From Agreia sp. VKM Ac-1783 (GTDB taxonomy: Bacteria > Actinomycetota > Actinomycetes > Actinomycetales > Microbacteriaceae), in the NCBI RefSeq assembly GCF_900177765.1, contig NZ_FXWI01000002.1, positions 558,001-622,000 on the forward strand: DNA of 64,000 nucleotides, read 5' to 3'. Below the pieces are notes generated by a model, which was not told the DNA's origin, searched no databases, and was given only the letters and a program-made list of their open reading frames with translations. The translations under genes and the position numbers were made by a program. This document shows, piece by piece, positions 1 through 8,620 of this stretch. The first letter of the stretch is position 1. Each line of letters begins with the position of its first letter.

Positions 1-1
1 G

Positions 2-865
2 TCTCAGCCGATTCTGCATTCGTCGACCGTGTTCGGAGTGGGGGCGACGCTGCTCGCCCTGGTCGGATCGCGACCCGCGGGTCAGCTGCTGGTCGCCGAC
101 GGCGTCTTCGCCGTGATCATCGTGGCCATGCTCGTCGCCGGCGCTTTCTCCGAGTCGTTCTCCCCCGGCCCGTCGGTACAGGTTGCTGCGACAGCCCTGC
201 TTCCCCCGCTTCTCGGCGCCCTCATCATCAGGGGCTTCGGCGCGCTCGTGCAGCTGGAGATGGATCGCTCCGTGGTCGAGAGCGCGCTGCTTTCTCCGCG
301 GTTCGCCTTCGGCATGCGGGCGTCCGACGACCTCGCACGCCTCGACCTCGAAGCCGAACGAATCCTCGACGGTGTCGCCCGAGGCACCATGGATCTTCCC
401 CTCGACGCCGAGGTGGCGGCATCGGCATCGTCGATCGCCACCGAACTGCGCCTGCTCTTGGTCGCGGGGCGCAACGATACCTGGCTCCACCATGCGATCG
501 AGGAATCGGAGGTTCTCGGCCCGGTCGTGACTCTCACCGATCCGCGGGGTCTGGCGGGTCTCCTCGATCCCAGCCAACGCGAGGGGCTCCTCTCTGCCAT
601 CTGGCTGCTCGTGGCGGACTCGTTTCGCCTGCAGCCGACCCTGCAGATCGTCATCGGCCCGCAGACCGTCGAGGAAGTCGGCGATGCTGCCGATAAGATG
701 AGCTTTCCGGTCGCACTCACGGTCGACGGCGTCCCCAGGCGGCGCATCGACCCCGCCGTCTGGCCGGCGCTCGATCGTGTCGGTGAGCATGTGGAGATGG
801 CCACCAGGGGCAGCATGACGATCGTGACGACAGTTCGTACCGTGGCACAGAACGCCACAGCGTAA
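2..865 (+). CDS. Membrane protein, C-terminal part (degenerate sensor-like partner of the next gene)
   Basis: The reading frame is open from the first complete codon at position 2, so the gene begins before the window. The visible part starts with two or three hydrophobic segments and continues into a soluble domain of about 200 residues. Its position 18 bases before a NarL-type response regulator suggests a sensor role. However, I see no histidine-kinase H-box, no N-box asparagine motif and no glycine-rich ATP lid. The stretch around LSAIWLLVADSF only loosely resembles the ATPase fold of such kinases. It could be a degenerate kinase or an unrelated membrane regulator. Function not assigned. 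Confidence 0.6.
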   Translation, partial: SQPILHSSTVFGVGATLLALVGSRPAGQLLVADGVFAVIIVAMLVAGAFSESFSPGPSVQVAATALLPPLLGALIIRGFGALVQLEMDRSVVESALLSPRFAFGMRASDDLARLDLEAERILDGVARGTMDLPLDAEVAASASSIATELRLLLVAGRNDTWLHHAIEESEVLGPVVTLTDPRGLAGLLDPSQREGLLSAIWLLVADSFRLQPTLQIVIGPQTVEEVGDAADKMSFPVALTVDGVPRRRIDPAVWPALDRVGEHVEMATRGSMTIVTTVRTVAQNATA

Positions 866-883
866 ACGGCCGGGAGGACAACC

Positions 884-1573
884 GTGACAAACTCCGCAGC
901 ACCGATCCGACTTGCGATCGTCGACGACCACCGAATGCTCCTCGGGGCGTTGACGGAGTGGATCCGTAACGCCGCCGACGACATCGACATGGTCGCCGCC
1001 GTCACCACCTGGCCCGACCTGCTCACACACCCGGAGTTCCCTGTCGACGTGGTCCTGCTCGACCTCGACCTGAAGGACTCGCTTCCGATCTCGGTGAAGC
1101 TGCGCACCCTGAAGACCACGGGCGTCAAGACGGTGCTCATGAGCACCTACTCCGAGCCCGCCGTCATTCGCGAGGCGATCGCGGCCGGCGCGCTGGGCTA
1201 TCTCGTGAAGAGCGAGGAAGCGGCGATGATCGTCGAGGCGATCCGCGCAGCGCACTCGGGAAAACCGTTCATCTCGAGCGAGCTCGACCTCGCGCTCTCG
1301 GCCGACGAGGTCGGTGGAGCGCCCAAGCTCTCGGCGCAGGAGCGCCGGGTCATGGCGCTGTACGGCGGCGGCGAGCCCGTCAAGCAGGTCGCCCAGGCGC
1401 TCGAGATCTCAGAAGAGACCGCGAAGTCCTACCTGAAACGCATCCGTGAGAAGTACCGCGTGGCGGGCATCGACGTCGGAACGAAGGTCGCCCTGCGTAA
1501 GCGCGCGATCCAGGACGGCCTGCTCGTGCAGGTCGATTACCACCGCGCGTCGGAGACCAACCTCACGGAGTGA
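884..1573 (+). CDS. NarL/LuxR-family response regulator
   Basis: A 229-residue cytoplasmic DNA-binding regulator. The receiver domain (about residues 8-125) has the acidic pair near 14-15, the phospho-acceptor Asp60 in VVLLDLD, and the conserved Lys109 in GYLVKS. The C-terminal LuxR-type helix-turn-helix (about 148-206) contains ETAKSYLKRIREKY. The GTG start has a strong Shine-Dalgarno (GGGAGG at 872-877). It follows the membrane protein by 18 bases, so the two probably form a signalling pair. The stop codon region overlaps the convergent thiamine-binding gene by 11 bases. Target genes are unknown. Confidence 0.9.
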   Translation: MTNSAAPIRLAIVDDHRMLLGALTEWIRNAADDIDMVAAVTTWPDLLTHPEFPVDVVLLDLDLKDSLPISVKLRTLKTTGVKTVLMSTYSEPAVIREAIAAGALGYLVKSEEAAMIVEAIRAAHSGKPFISSELDLALSADEVGGAPKLSAQERRVMALYGGGEPVKQVAQALEISEETAKSYLKRIREKYRVAGIDVGTKVALRKRAIQDGLLVQVDYHRASETNLTE

Positions 1574-1874
1574 GCGTGCCGAGGGCGCTTTCGAGCCGCT
1601 CGACCTTCGCCGTCAGTTCCCCGCTGTACCCGGCGCGAATGTCCGCCTTCAGAACAAGCGAGACCCGACTGCCGAAACGGGCGACCGCCTCGGTCGCGTC
1701 CTTGACGACCGCGAAGACCTCGTCCCACTCCCCCTCGATCGTGGTGAACATCGAGTCCGTCTGATTCGGCAGCCCGGAGTCGCGCACGACTTTCACGGCG
1801 GCGGCGACGGCATCGTGCACCGACCCGTCCTCTCTTCCGGTTCCCGAGGGTGCTACAGAGAATGCGACGAGCAT
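1563..1874 (-). CDS. Thiamine-binding protein, MTH1187/YqgV family
   Basis: A 103-residue protein of the small ferredoxin-like-fold family (DUF77/MTH1187), whose members bind thiamine or hydroxymethylpyrimidine and are thought to work in thiamine homeostasis or uptake. Typical family features are the opening MLVAFSVAPSG, the central TTIEGEWDEVFAVVKDA and the closing segment RVSLVLKADIR. The start codon overlaps the stop of the upstream GT87 gene (TGATG), so translation is probably coupled. The 3' end overlaps the convergent response regulator by 11 bases. The exact ligand cannot be told from sequence. Confidence 0.85.
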   Translation of the reverse strand: MLVAFSVAPSGTGREDGSVHDAVAAAVKVVRDSGLPNQTDSMFTTIEGEWDEVFAVVKDATEAVARFGSRVSLVLKADIRAGYSGELTAKVERLESALGTLTP

Positions 1875-3148
1875 CAGGAGATCTGCCTTTCCAGTGATTC
1901 AGGACGAGCTGGGGACGAATCTGGACGCCGTCTCAGGCGCCAGACCATGCGCACGGCAAGGAGGAACAGAGCGATGAGCGCGAGATTACGTAGGCTCAGC
2001 ACGACCAGCATCCCGGGCTGAAGAACGAGCAGGGCGTCGTACCCGAAGGGGTAGACGATCTGTGTCACGGCGGCGATACCCAGAGCCAGCATCGCCGGGG
2101 CGAGAAATCGCCGTCCCTGCGTGGTAATCCCGAGCACGACGGGCGCGGCGATCCACAACACGAACTGAGGCGAACCGACCTTATTGAAGACGAGCAGGCC
2201 CACGACGATCGCGAGGCTGAGGGGCGCGAGCAGGTGAACGGGCCGAGCCCCGCTGCGCACGACGATCGCGCCGAGCGCCAGCAGCGCCGCCGACGAGACG
2301 ACGAGGAGCGGGGTCATCAACGCGCTCGCCTCGTCTACGCCCGCACCGACCACTTGGAATGTGTTGATCGACTGGATGTACTTCACCGAGGCGGACATCG
2401 GATCGACGTAGGCGATCCACATCCAGACGGTGCTGATCGGCGCTTCGATTTGCAGCCCGCGCGAGGACTGCTGAGAGATGAACCCCAGACTGTTCGCGCC
2501 GCTTCCGAGGGCGAGCACGACGAGCCCGATGGCGACGGCGCTGGCCACGTAGGAGATCGCGGCGGTAGCTCGTCTTCGGCTGGCGACGACGACCGCGGCG
2601 ACGAGAACCGCGGGCCAGACCTTGATCCACGTCGCGATGGCCAGGAGCGCCGCGGCCACCACGGGTCGATGCTGAGCAACGAGCAGGGCGATGATCGCGA
2701 TGGCGACCGTCATCACGTCTATTCGTCCGAGCGCAACGGGGCCGAGGAACAACATAAAACCGATCCACCACCAGGCCGCGGTGATCCTCAGCGCCCCGAA
2801 CCGAGCTCCTGGCCCCGTGCGCGCAAGCAGATAAGCCAAGACGACGGCGTTGGTGACGACCACGACGAGTAACCAGCCGACGCCATACAGCTCCGGACCG
2901 AGCACCATCGCCGCGAGCATGGGAACGAGCGCAACGAGCGGGTAGACCCACGGTTCGGACACGCCCACCACGTCGCCGGCCAGGGCGTTCTGCACCCACG
3001 AGCTGTATTGCCGCGTGACGTCGCCCCACGGCAGGGTCGGGTGAGTCAGACCCACGAATCCGAGCCAGGCGTGCACGATCAGGAACGCCGCCCACAGAAC
3101 CGCGGGTCGCCTCACCGTCGTCACCAGCATCATCCGCACGACGCCCAT
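1874..3148 (-). CDS. GT87-family (DUF2029) membrane glycosyltransferase
   Basis: A 424-residue integral membrane protein with about ten hydrophobic helices, characteristic of GT87 polyprenyl-phosphate-mannose-dependent alpha-1,2-mannosyltransferases (the PimE family). These act on the outer face of the membrane in lipoglycan or glycolipid assembly. Supporting signs are the early loop HPTLPWGDVTRQYSSW after the first helix, with the acidic residue expected in this GT-C fold, and the WIKVWPAVL segment. I chose ATG 3148 (MGVVRMMLVTT) because the longer frame to 3451 is not membrane-like and would run through the promoter of the divergent YceI gene. The acceptor is unknown. Confidence 0.8.
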   Translation of the reverse strand: MGVVRMMLVTTVRRPAVLWAAFLIVHAWLGFVGLTHPTLPWGDVTRQYSSWVQNALAGDVVGVSEPWVYPLVALVPMLAAMVLGPELYGVGWLLVVVVTNAVVLAYLLARTGPGARFGALRITAAWWWIGFMLFLGPVALGRIDVMTVAIAIIALLVAQHRPVVAAALLAIATWIKVWPAVLVAAVVVASRRRATAAISYVASAVAIGLVVLALGSGANSLGFISQQSSRGLQIEAPISTVWMWIAYVDPMSASVKYIQSINTFQVVGAGVDEASALMTPLLVVSSAALLALGAIVVRSGARPVHLLAPLSLAIVVGLLVFNKVGSPQFVLWIAAPVVLGITTQGRRFLAPAMLALGIAAVTQIVYPFGYDALLVLQPGMLVVLSLRNLALIALFLLAVRMVWRLRRRPDSSPARPESLERQIS

Positions 3149-3272
3149 ACTAGGCCGCGCCGCATCCGTCCTGCGGGAGCACGCGCACAGGCTGCTCGCC
3201 GCTGGCTCCCAGCTAGGGATCACCTCGGCCTGATTGTCTTGCGGTTCACCCACCAACCAGCACGGATGGATC

Positions 3273-3977
3273 ATGAAGAGACTTGCGAGCATTGCTATCG
3301 GCGTTTCGGCGTCGGTGCTCGCACTGGGCACGATGGCTGCTGTCGCCGGTCCCATCATGTACGGCAGCGCCGCGGCGAGCCCGAGCGCCACGATACCGAG
3401 CGTGATGCCCACGGTACGCGCGGTGTCGCCGCAGAGCGTTGTGAATGACACCTCCGATCTGTCCGGCGATTGGGCGATCGAGAACGGATCGAGCGCGGGC
3501 TACACGGTCGGCGCCGTGGTCAACGGGTCGGCGGTGACGGTCAGTGGAACAACCGACCGTGTCGCCGGATCCGCGACCGTCGAAGACAGCGTGCTCACCG
3601 GGGCGACCATCGTCGTCGAGGTCGCCAGCATCACCACAGACAACGCCGTGCGCGACGCCTACTTCAGAGGCCCTGCTCTCGACGCCGCCGACTACCCCAC
3701 CGCGTTGTTCACGCTCTCGTCACCCATCACGCTCACCGACGACTTGCTCGGCGGCAAGCCGGTCACCGTGGCGGCATCGGGCGATCTGAATCTGCATGGC
3801 GTCAGCCGCGCGGTCGAGGTATCGCTCACGGCCACCCTCAAGAACGGTCGACTCACGCTCACCGGAAGCGTTCCCGTCTCGTTCGACGATTACGGCATCG
3901 AGCCCATCGACCTCGGGTTCGCCCGGGTCGACAACGAGGGCTCCATCGACTTCATCTTGGCAGTCTCTCCACGCTGA
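3273..3977 (+). CDS. YceI-family secreted lipid-binding-like protein
   Basis: A 234-residue protein with an N-terminal signal or anchor sequence (MKRLASIAIGVSASVLALG and following hydrophobic residues), a Ser/Pro/Ala-rich linker and a C-terminal YceI domain (about residues 65-234). The domain shows the family pattern of a lipocalin-like barrel that binds isoprenoid chains: RDAYFRGPALDAADYPTALF, then GDLNLHGVSRAVEVSL and a closing beta strand with FDDYGIEPIDLGF. It is divergent from the GT87 gene, with about 124 bases between the starts. The earlier in-frame start at 3234 is less likely because the signal peptide begins at 3273. Ligand not known. Confidence 0.88.
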   Translation: MKRLASIAIGVSASVLALGTMAAVAGPIMYGSAAASPSATIPSVMPTVRAVSPQSVVNDTSDLSGDWAIENGSSAGYTVGAVVNGSAVTVSGTTDRVAGSATVEDSVLTGATIVVEVASITTDNAVRDAYFRGPALDAADYPTALFTLSSPITLTDDLLGGKPVTVAASGDLNLHGVSRAVEVSLTATLKNGRLTLTGSVPVSFDDYGIEPIDLGFARVDNEGSIDFILAVSPR

Positions 3978-4011
3978 TCTCGGTCTGAGCTCAGAGCACC
4001 GGCGCAGCCGA

Positions 4012-4905
4012 TCAGCGCGGGTCGCCACCGAGCAGATCCGCGATCGTGAGCCCGACGGAGTCGGCGATGTCGAGTGCCGTGATGGGGCCGCCGCCAGATG
4101 CGCGGACGCTCGCCGCCTGATGCACGAAGGCGGCGGTCGCCGCCACGCGTGACAGGATGCCGGCGCCCTCGTCGGCCAAGTACGGTGCGTTGGTAGCGAC
4201 GAGGGCTCCGAGGATGCCCCCGAGAACGTCACCCGAGCCGGCGGTCGCCGCCCAGCTCGTCGCCGCGGTCACGCTGATCGTGCGGGTCGTCGGTCCGGCG
4301 ATGATGGTGCGCGCGCCCTTCAAGAGCACGGTGACGCCGAAACGTTCGGCCGTGGCGGTCGCCCAGTGCACGGGATCGTCGGAGATGCTGGATCGCTCGA
4401 CGGTGACACCGGCGCGGTGCCAGAGTGAGGCGATTTCGCCCGCGTGCGGCGTGATGATCGTGTGGGATCCGGACTCGGGCACGAGATCGAGAGCCCCCGC
4501 ATCGATCACGCAGGGCACGTCGTCACCGAGGGCGCGTCGAAGCAGGGATGTCTCGGCATCCGTTCTCTGTCCGGCATCCATGCCGGAGCCGACGAGCCAC
4601 GCCTGCACCCGACCCTCGGCCGTGACGATCTCCGGGCGTCGCTGCAGCACGAGGGTCGTCGGAACCTCGGGACCGAGATACCGGATCATGCCTACACCGG
4701 TCCTCGCGGCGGCATCCACGCCCAGCACGGCCGCCCCCGGATACATGTTCGACCCCGTCCGGATTCCCAGGACACCGCGGCGATACTTGTCGTCGCTCGC
4801 TCGAGGGACTCTGATGATCGACGCCGCGTCTGCCGCGGTCCACTCGATCGTGTCGCCGGTGCGGCCTGTGGGTTGTGTCGGAGTGCGTTCGGTCTTGTCG
4901 CTCAC
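4012..4905 (-). CDS. nnrD: ADP-dependent NAD(P)H-hydrate dehydratase
   Basis: A 297-residue repair enzyme that dehydrates damaged NAD(P)H hydrates back to NAD(P)H using ADP. It is the stand-alone NnrD (ribokinase-like) domain, without the NnrE epimerase domain fused in E. coli. Diagnostic motifs are KYRRGVLGIRTGS near the N-terminus, TPHAGEIASL, LLKGARTII and the nucleotide loop AGSGDVLGG. The start is uncertain: GTG 4905 gives MSDKTERT and GTG 4935 adds ten residues with no family support. The gene is divergent from the Old Yellow Enzyme gene. Confidence 0.88.
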   Translation of the reverse strand: MSDKTERTPTQPTGRTGDTIEWTAADAASIIRVPRASDDKYRRGVLGIRTGSNMYPGAAVLGVDAAARTGVGMIRYLGPEVPTTLVLQRRPEIVTAEGRVQAWLVGSGMDAGQRTDAETSLLRRALGDDVPCVIDAGALDLVPESGSHTIITPHAGEIASLWHRAGVTVERSSISDDPVHWATATAERFGVTVLLKGARTIIAGPTTRTISVTAATSWAATAGSGDVLGGILGALVATNAPYLADEGAGILSRVAATAAFVHQAASVRASGGGPITALDIADSVGLTIADLLGGDPR

Positions 4906-4985
4906 AGCTCCACGATAGATTGAGTGCACCCCCACCCTCGACGATCTGCGGAGCTCTATGCCTTCCGCGATACCTGACGAAAGAC

Positions 4986-6077
4986 ATGACCATGAGCGGC
5001 TCCCTTCTCTTCACGCCCCTCAGCATCCGAGGCGTGACCATCCGCAACCGCATCTGGGTGGCTCCCATGTGCCAGTACTCCGCTGAGGCCGGCGATGGGA
5101 TGACCACCGACTGGCATCTCGTTCATCTCGGATCGTTCGGCCAGGGCGGTGCCGGTCTCGTGATCACCGAGGCCACGGCCGTCAGCCCCGAAGGCCGGAT
5201 CTCCCCCCAGGACCTCGGCATCTGGAACGACGAGCAGGCGCAAGCCTTCCGTCGCATCACCGACTTCCTGCACGGTCAGGGAGCGACCACCGGCATCCAG
5301 TTGGCCCACGCCGGCCGAAAAGCCTCGACGTATCGGCCCTGGGCGAGCGAACGCGGCACGGTTCCGCTGGATGCCGGTGGCTGGCAGACCGAAGGACCCT
5401 CGCCTGTCGCATTCCCCGGCTACGCGACACCCGCGGAGATGGGCTCGGCGGCCATAGACGGCGTCGTCGACGACTTCGTCGCAGCCGCACTGCGCTCGAT
5501 CGATGCCGGATTCGACGTGCTCGAGATTCACGCCGCCCACGGCTATCTGCTTCACCAGTTCCTGTCTCCGCTCAGCAACGAGCGCAGCGACGAATACGGT
5601 GGCAGCCTCGAGAACCGAGCAAGACTGCTGCTACGCGTCGTGGCCGATATCCGGGCCGCGGTGGGCGACGAGGTTCCTCTTCTCGTGCGCTTCTCGGCCA
5701 CCGACTGGGTCGAGGATGGCTGGAACGAGCAGCAGACCGCGACCGTGGCGGGCTGGGCCAGAGATCACGGAGCCGACGTCTTCGACATCTCGAGCGGCGG
5801 CAACATCACGGGCGTCACGATTCCCTCGACGCCCGGATATCAGGTCCCCCTCGCCGAATATGTGGGCGCGAAAGGCGACGTTCCCGTGAGCGCGGTGGGT
5901 CTCATCACCACCTCGACGCAAGCGGCGCAGATCGTCGACGAGGGTCGTGCCGATGCCGTGATGCTCGGACGCGAGATGTTGCGAGATCCACATTTCGCGC
6001 TGAGAGCCGCTCACGAGCTGGGCGTGGCCGTCGACTACTGGCCGTCACAGTACGTGCGCGCGGCCTGGCCGAACTAG
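4986..6077 (+). CDS. NADH:flavin oxidoreductase, Old Yellow Enzyme family (YqjM class)
   Basis: A 363-residue FMN-dependent ene-reductase of the YqjM (thermophilic-like OYE) subclass, which reduces activated C=C bonds. The barrel shows VAPMCQYSA with the YqjM-class cysteine that tunes FMN, the substrate-binding QLAHAGRKAS, the active-site stretch EIHAAHGYLLHQFLSPLSN, and the phosphate-binding end AVMLGREMLRDPHF. Starts at 4986 (MTMSG) or 4992 (MSG) are both possible; a weak GAAAG at 4978-4982 sits 9 bases before 4992. The natural substrate is unknown; members often help detoxify electrophiles. Confidence 0.92.
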   Translation: MTMSGSLLFTPLSIRGVTIRNRIWVAPMCQYSAEAGDGMTTDWHLVHLGSFGQGGAGLVITEATAVSPEGRISPQDLGIWNDEQAQAFRRITDFLHGQGATTGIQLAHAGRKASTYRPWASERGTVPLDAGGWQTEGPSPVAFPGYATPAEMGSAAIDGVVDDFVAAALRSIDAGFDVLEIHAAHGYLLHQFLSPLSNERSDEYGGSLENRARLLLRVVADIRAAVGDEVPLLVRFSATDWVEDGWNEQQTATVAGWARDHGADVFDISSGGNITGVTIPSTPGYQVPLAEYVGAKGDVPVSAVGLITTSTQAAQIVDEGRADAVMLGREMLRDPHFALRAAHELGVAVDYWPSQYVRAAWPN

Positions 6078-6097
6078 AAGCAGGCCACGCGCCGGGT

Positions 6098-6135
6098 CGA
6101 GTCAGAGTCGCCGGCTCGCGTCAGAGTCGCCGAGT
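6098..6135. repeat. Tandem 19-bp imperfect duplication
   Basis: Two adjacent 19-base copies (6098-6116 and 6117-6135) match at 16 of 19 positions and share the core GTCAGAGTCGCCG. The second copy contains the stop codon of the CNNM-family gene on the minus strand. It looks like a small local duplication. Confidence 0.6.
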
Positions 6136-7158
6136 CGCATCCTGCACTTCGCCCACCAGCTCCTCGATGATGTCCTCGAGAAAGAGCACGCCCGTGGTTC
6201 GACCCGATTCTGAGAAGGTGCGCGCGAGGTGCGCGTTCGTGCGGCGCATGCTGGCCAACGCGTCTTCGAGCTCCGTTCCCTCGTAGATCGACACCAGCTG
6301 CCTGATGCGCTTGGCGGGCACTGGCAGGTCGACCTCGTCGGCGTCGAGATCGATGACGTCTTTCAGGTGGAGGTAGCCGTCGGGCCGACCCTCCTCGTCG
6401 ACCACGATGTAGCGCGAGAATCCGTGCTTGGCCACGGCGTGCTCGATCTCCGCTGGCGTGACGTGATCCGACAGGCTCACGAGCGACTCCAGCGGCACGG
6501 CCACGTCTTTGACGGTCTTCGACGTGAATTCGAAAGCTGCGTTGAGCGCTCCGGTCGTGTCGCTGAGAACTCCCTCTCGCGTCGACTGCGACACGATCGT
6601 CGAGACCTCGTCGAGCGTGAATGCACTCGCCGCCTCGTCTTTCGGCTCGACCCCGAAGAGCCGAAGAATCGAGTTGGCCGTCGCGTTGAGGGCGACGATG
6701 GCGAACCGGAAGACGCGCGCGAGCCACACCAGCGGCGGCGCGAGCAACAGGACGGCACGCTCGGGGAGCGAGAACGACAGGTTCTTCGGAACCATCTCGC
6801 CGAACACGACGTGCAGGAACGACACGATCAGCAGCGTGACGACGAAAGCTGCCGTGCCGATGACCTCTTCGGGCAAACCGGTGAGGCCCAGCGGAATCTC
6901 GAGCAGGTGGTGGATCGCCGGCTCGGAGACATTGAGGATCAGCAGCGAGCACACGGTGATTCCGAGCTGGCACATCGCCAGCATGAGTGTCGCGTGCTCC
7001 ATGGCCCAGAGCGCGGTCTTGGCGCTTGCCTTGCCCTGCTCGGCGAGGGGCTCGATCTGCGAGCGGCGCGCGGAGATCACGGCGAATTCGGCGCCGACGA
7101 AGAAGGCGTTGGCCAAAAGCAGCACAACGAGCCAGACGATACCCAGCCAATCAGCCAC
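6121..7158 (-). CDS. CNNM/CorC-family (hemolysin C-like) membrane protein, shorter paralogue
   Basis: A 345-residue protein with an N-terminal CNNM (DUF21) transmembrane domain (about residues 1-190) followed by a pair of CBS domains (about 205-335). The membrane part has the family signature FVGAEFAVISARRSQIE at the end of helix 1 and HVVFGEMVPKNLSF later. The CBS pair ends in FLEDIIEELVGE. CNNM/CorC proteins are implicated in Mg2+/Co2+ export; the old hemolysin name is historical. It lacks the C-terminal CorC_HlyC domain found in its neighbour. Its start overlaps the upstream paralogue by 8 bases, so the two are translationally linked. Confidence 0.92.
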   Translation of the reverse strand: MADWLGIVWLVVLLLANAFFVGAEFAVISARRSQIEPLAEQGKASAKTALWAMEHATLMLAMCQLGITVCSLLILNVSEPAIHHLLEIPLGLTGLPEEVIGTAAFVVTLLIVSFLHVVFGEMVPKNLSFSLPERAVLLLAPPLVWLARVFRFAIVALNATANSILRLFGVEPKDEAASAFTLDEVSTIVSQSTREGVLSDTTGALNAAFEFTSKTVKDVAVPLESLVSLSDHVTPAEIEHAVAKHGFSRYIVVDEEGRPDGYLHLKDVIDLDADEVDLPVPAKRIRQLVSIYEGTELEDALASMRRTNAHLARTFSESGRTTGVLFLEDIIEELVGEVQDATRRL

Positions 7159-8518
7159 GGTCGTTCACCTCCGCGCTCGAGTCATCGGTCGTAAGTGCAT
7201 CGATCGGGGCCGCGGCCTCGTCGGTGGCGATCGGGGTGAATCGGATGCGGTCGATACGCCGCCCGTCGAGCCGAACGACGGCGAGTTGGCCGGTCGGCAA
7301 CTCGACCGTATCGCCCACCACGGGCAGTCGTCCGAGTTCGCTCATCATGTATCCGGCCACCGTTTCGAAAGGACCGTCGTCGGGAACGCTGATGCCCGCG
7401 CGGTCGGCGAGCTCGTCCGGTCGAAGGATTCCGGGAAACGACACGGAGTTGAGCGTCTTCACCACTCCGGCACGCGAGCGGTCGTGCTCGTCGTCGAGTT
7501 CGCCGACGAGCTCCTCGACCAGGTCCTCGAGCGTGACGACGCCCGCGGTTCCCCCGTATTCGTCGACGACGATCGCCATCTGATACCCGCGGCCGCGCAG
7601 TTCGCCCAGCAGCGAGTCGAGCTTCATCGTCTCTGGCACGCGGATGACGTTCGAGGCAAGGGCCGCTGCGGGCACATCGTTTCGTCTGTTGCGCGGAACG
7701 CTGACGGCCTGTTTGACGTGCACGACCCCGACGATGTCATCGATGTCGTCATCGAGCACGGGAAAGCGGCTGTGCCCCGTCGTGCGGGTGAGCATGATCA
7801 CGTCTTCGGCGCTGTCTGTGCGCTTCACGCTCGCGATGCGCGGCCTCGGAGTCATGGCATCCGATGCAGTGTGTCCCGAGAAGAGCAGAGTTCGATTGAG
7901 CAGGGTCGCCGTGTCGACGTCGAGACTGCCCTGCATGGCCGACCGCCGCACGAGCGACGAGAGTTCCTCGGCCGTACGCGCGCCGGAGAGCTCTTCTTTC
8001 GGCTCGATGCCCATCGCGCGAAGCAACCCGTTTGCGCTGTTGTTCAGGAGGCTGACGGCGGGCTTGAAGACCATGGTGAAGAGGCGCTGGGCCGGAATCA
8101 CGAGCTTGGCGGTCTGCAGGGGCAGAGCCAGGGCGAAGCTCTTCGGCACCAGCTCGCCGACGATCATCGACAACAGTGTGGCGAAGACGATGGCGATCGT
8201 CGCCGAGATGCCGGGCACCACGCCCTCGGGGATGCCGACGCCCATCAGGGGCGCTCGAAGAAGGTTCGAGATGGCCGGCTCCATGGTGTATCCGGTAAGG
8301 AGCGTGGTGAGTGTGATGCCGAGCTGAGCGCTCGAGAGGTGCGTCGAGGTGATCTTCAACGCGGCGATCGTCGGACCGAGGCCCGTGTCTCCGCGATTCT
8401 GACGCGCCTCGAGGTCGCTGCGATCGAGATTGACCAGGGCGAACTCGCTGGCAACGAAGATGCCGGTACCGAAGGTCAGAACGATACCGACGCCGAACAT
8501 GATCCAGTCAAGAGGCAC
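7151..8518 (-). CDS. CNNM/CorC-family (hemolysin C-like) membrane protein, full-length
   Basis: A 455-residue paralogue with all three family modules: the CNNM transmembrane domain (to about residue 200; FVASEFALVNLDRSDLE and SMIVGELVPKSFAL), a CBS pair (about 215-340; DEYGGTAGVVTLEDLVEELV) and a C-terminal CorC_HlyC transporter-associated domain (about 355-435; ETVAGYMMSELGRLPVVGD). These proteins are linked to divalent-cation transport across the cytoplasmic membrane. It is the first gene of a two-gene operon with the shorter paralogue, which it overlaps by 8 bases. Confidence 0.93.
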   Translation of the reverse strand: MPLDWIMFGVGIVLTFGTGIFVASEFALVNLDRSDLEARQNRGDTGLGPTIAALKITSTHLSSAQLGITLTTLLTGYTMEPAISNLLRAPLMGVGIPEGVVPGISATIAIVFATLLSMIVGELVPKSFALALPLQTAKLVIPAQRLFTMVFKPAVSLLNNSANGLLRAMGIEPKEELSGARTAEELSSLVRRSAMQGSLDVDTATLLNRTLLFSGHTASDAMTPRPRIASVKRTDSAEDVIMLTRTTGHSRFPVLDDDIDDIVGVVHVKQAVSVPRNRRNDVPAAALASNVIRVPETMKLDSLLGELRGRGYQMAIVVDEYGGTAGVVTLEDLVEELVGELDDEHDRSRAGVVKTLNSVSFPGILRPDELADRAGISVPDDGPFETVAGYMMSELGRLPVVGDTVELPTGQLAVVRLDGRRIDRIRFTPIATDEAAAPIDALTTDDSSAEVNDRG

Positions 8519-8620
8519 GGGTGCCGCCGGAGCTGTTCAGAAGAAGGGATGGATGGGCTGAGGGAGGGTCGTCCATTGTCTGGCCAGTATACCGGCTGCC
8601 CTCGCCCGACGGCCGGGCGC

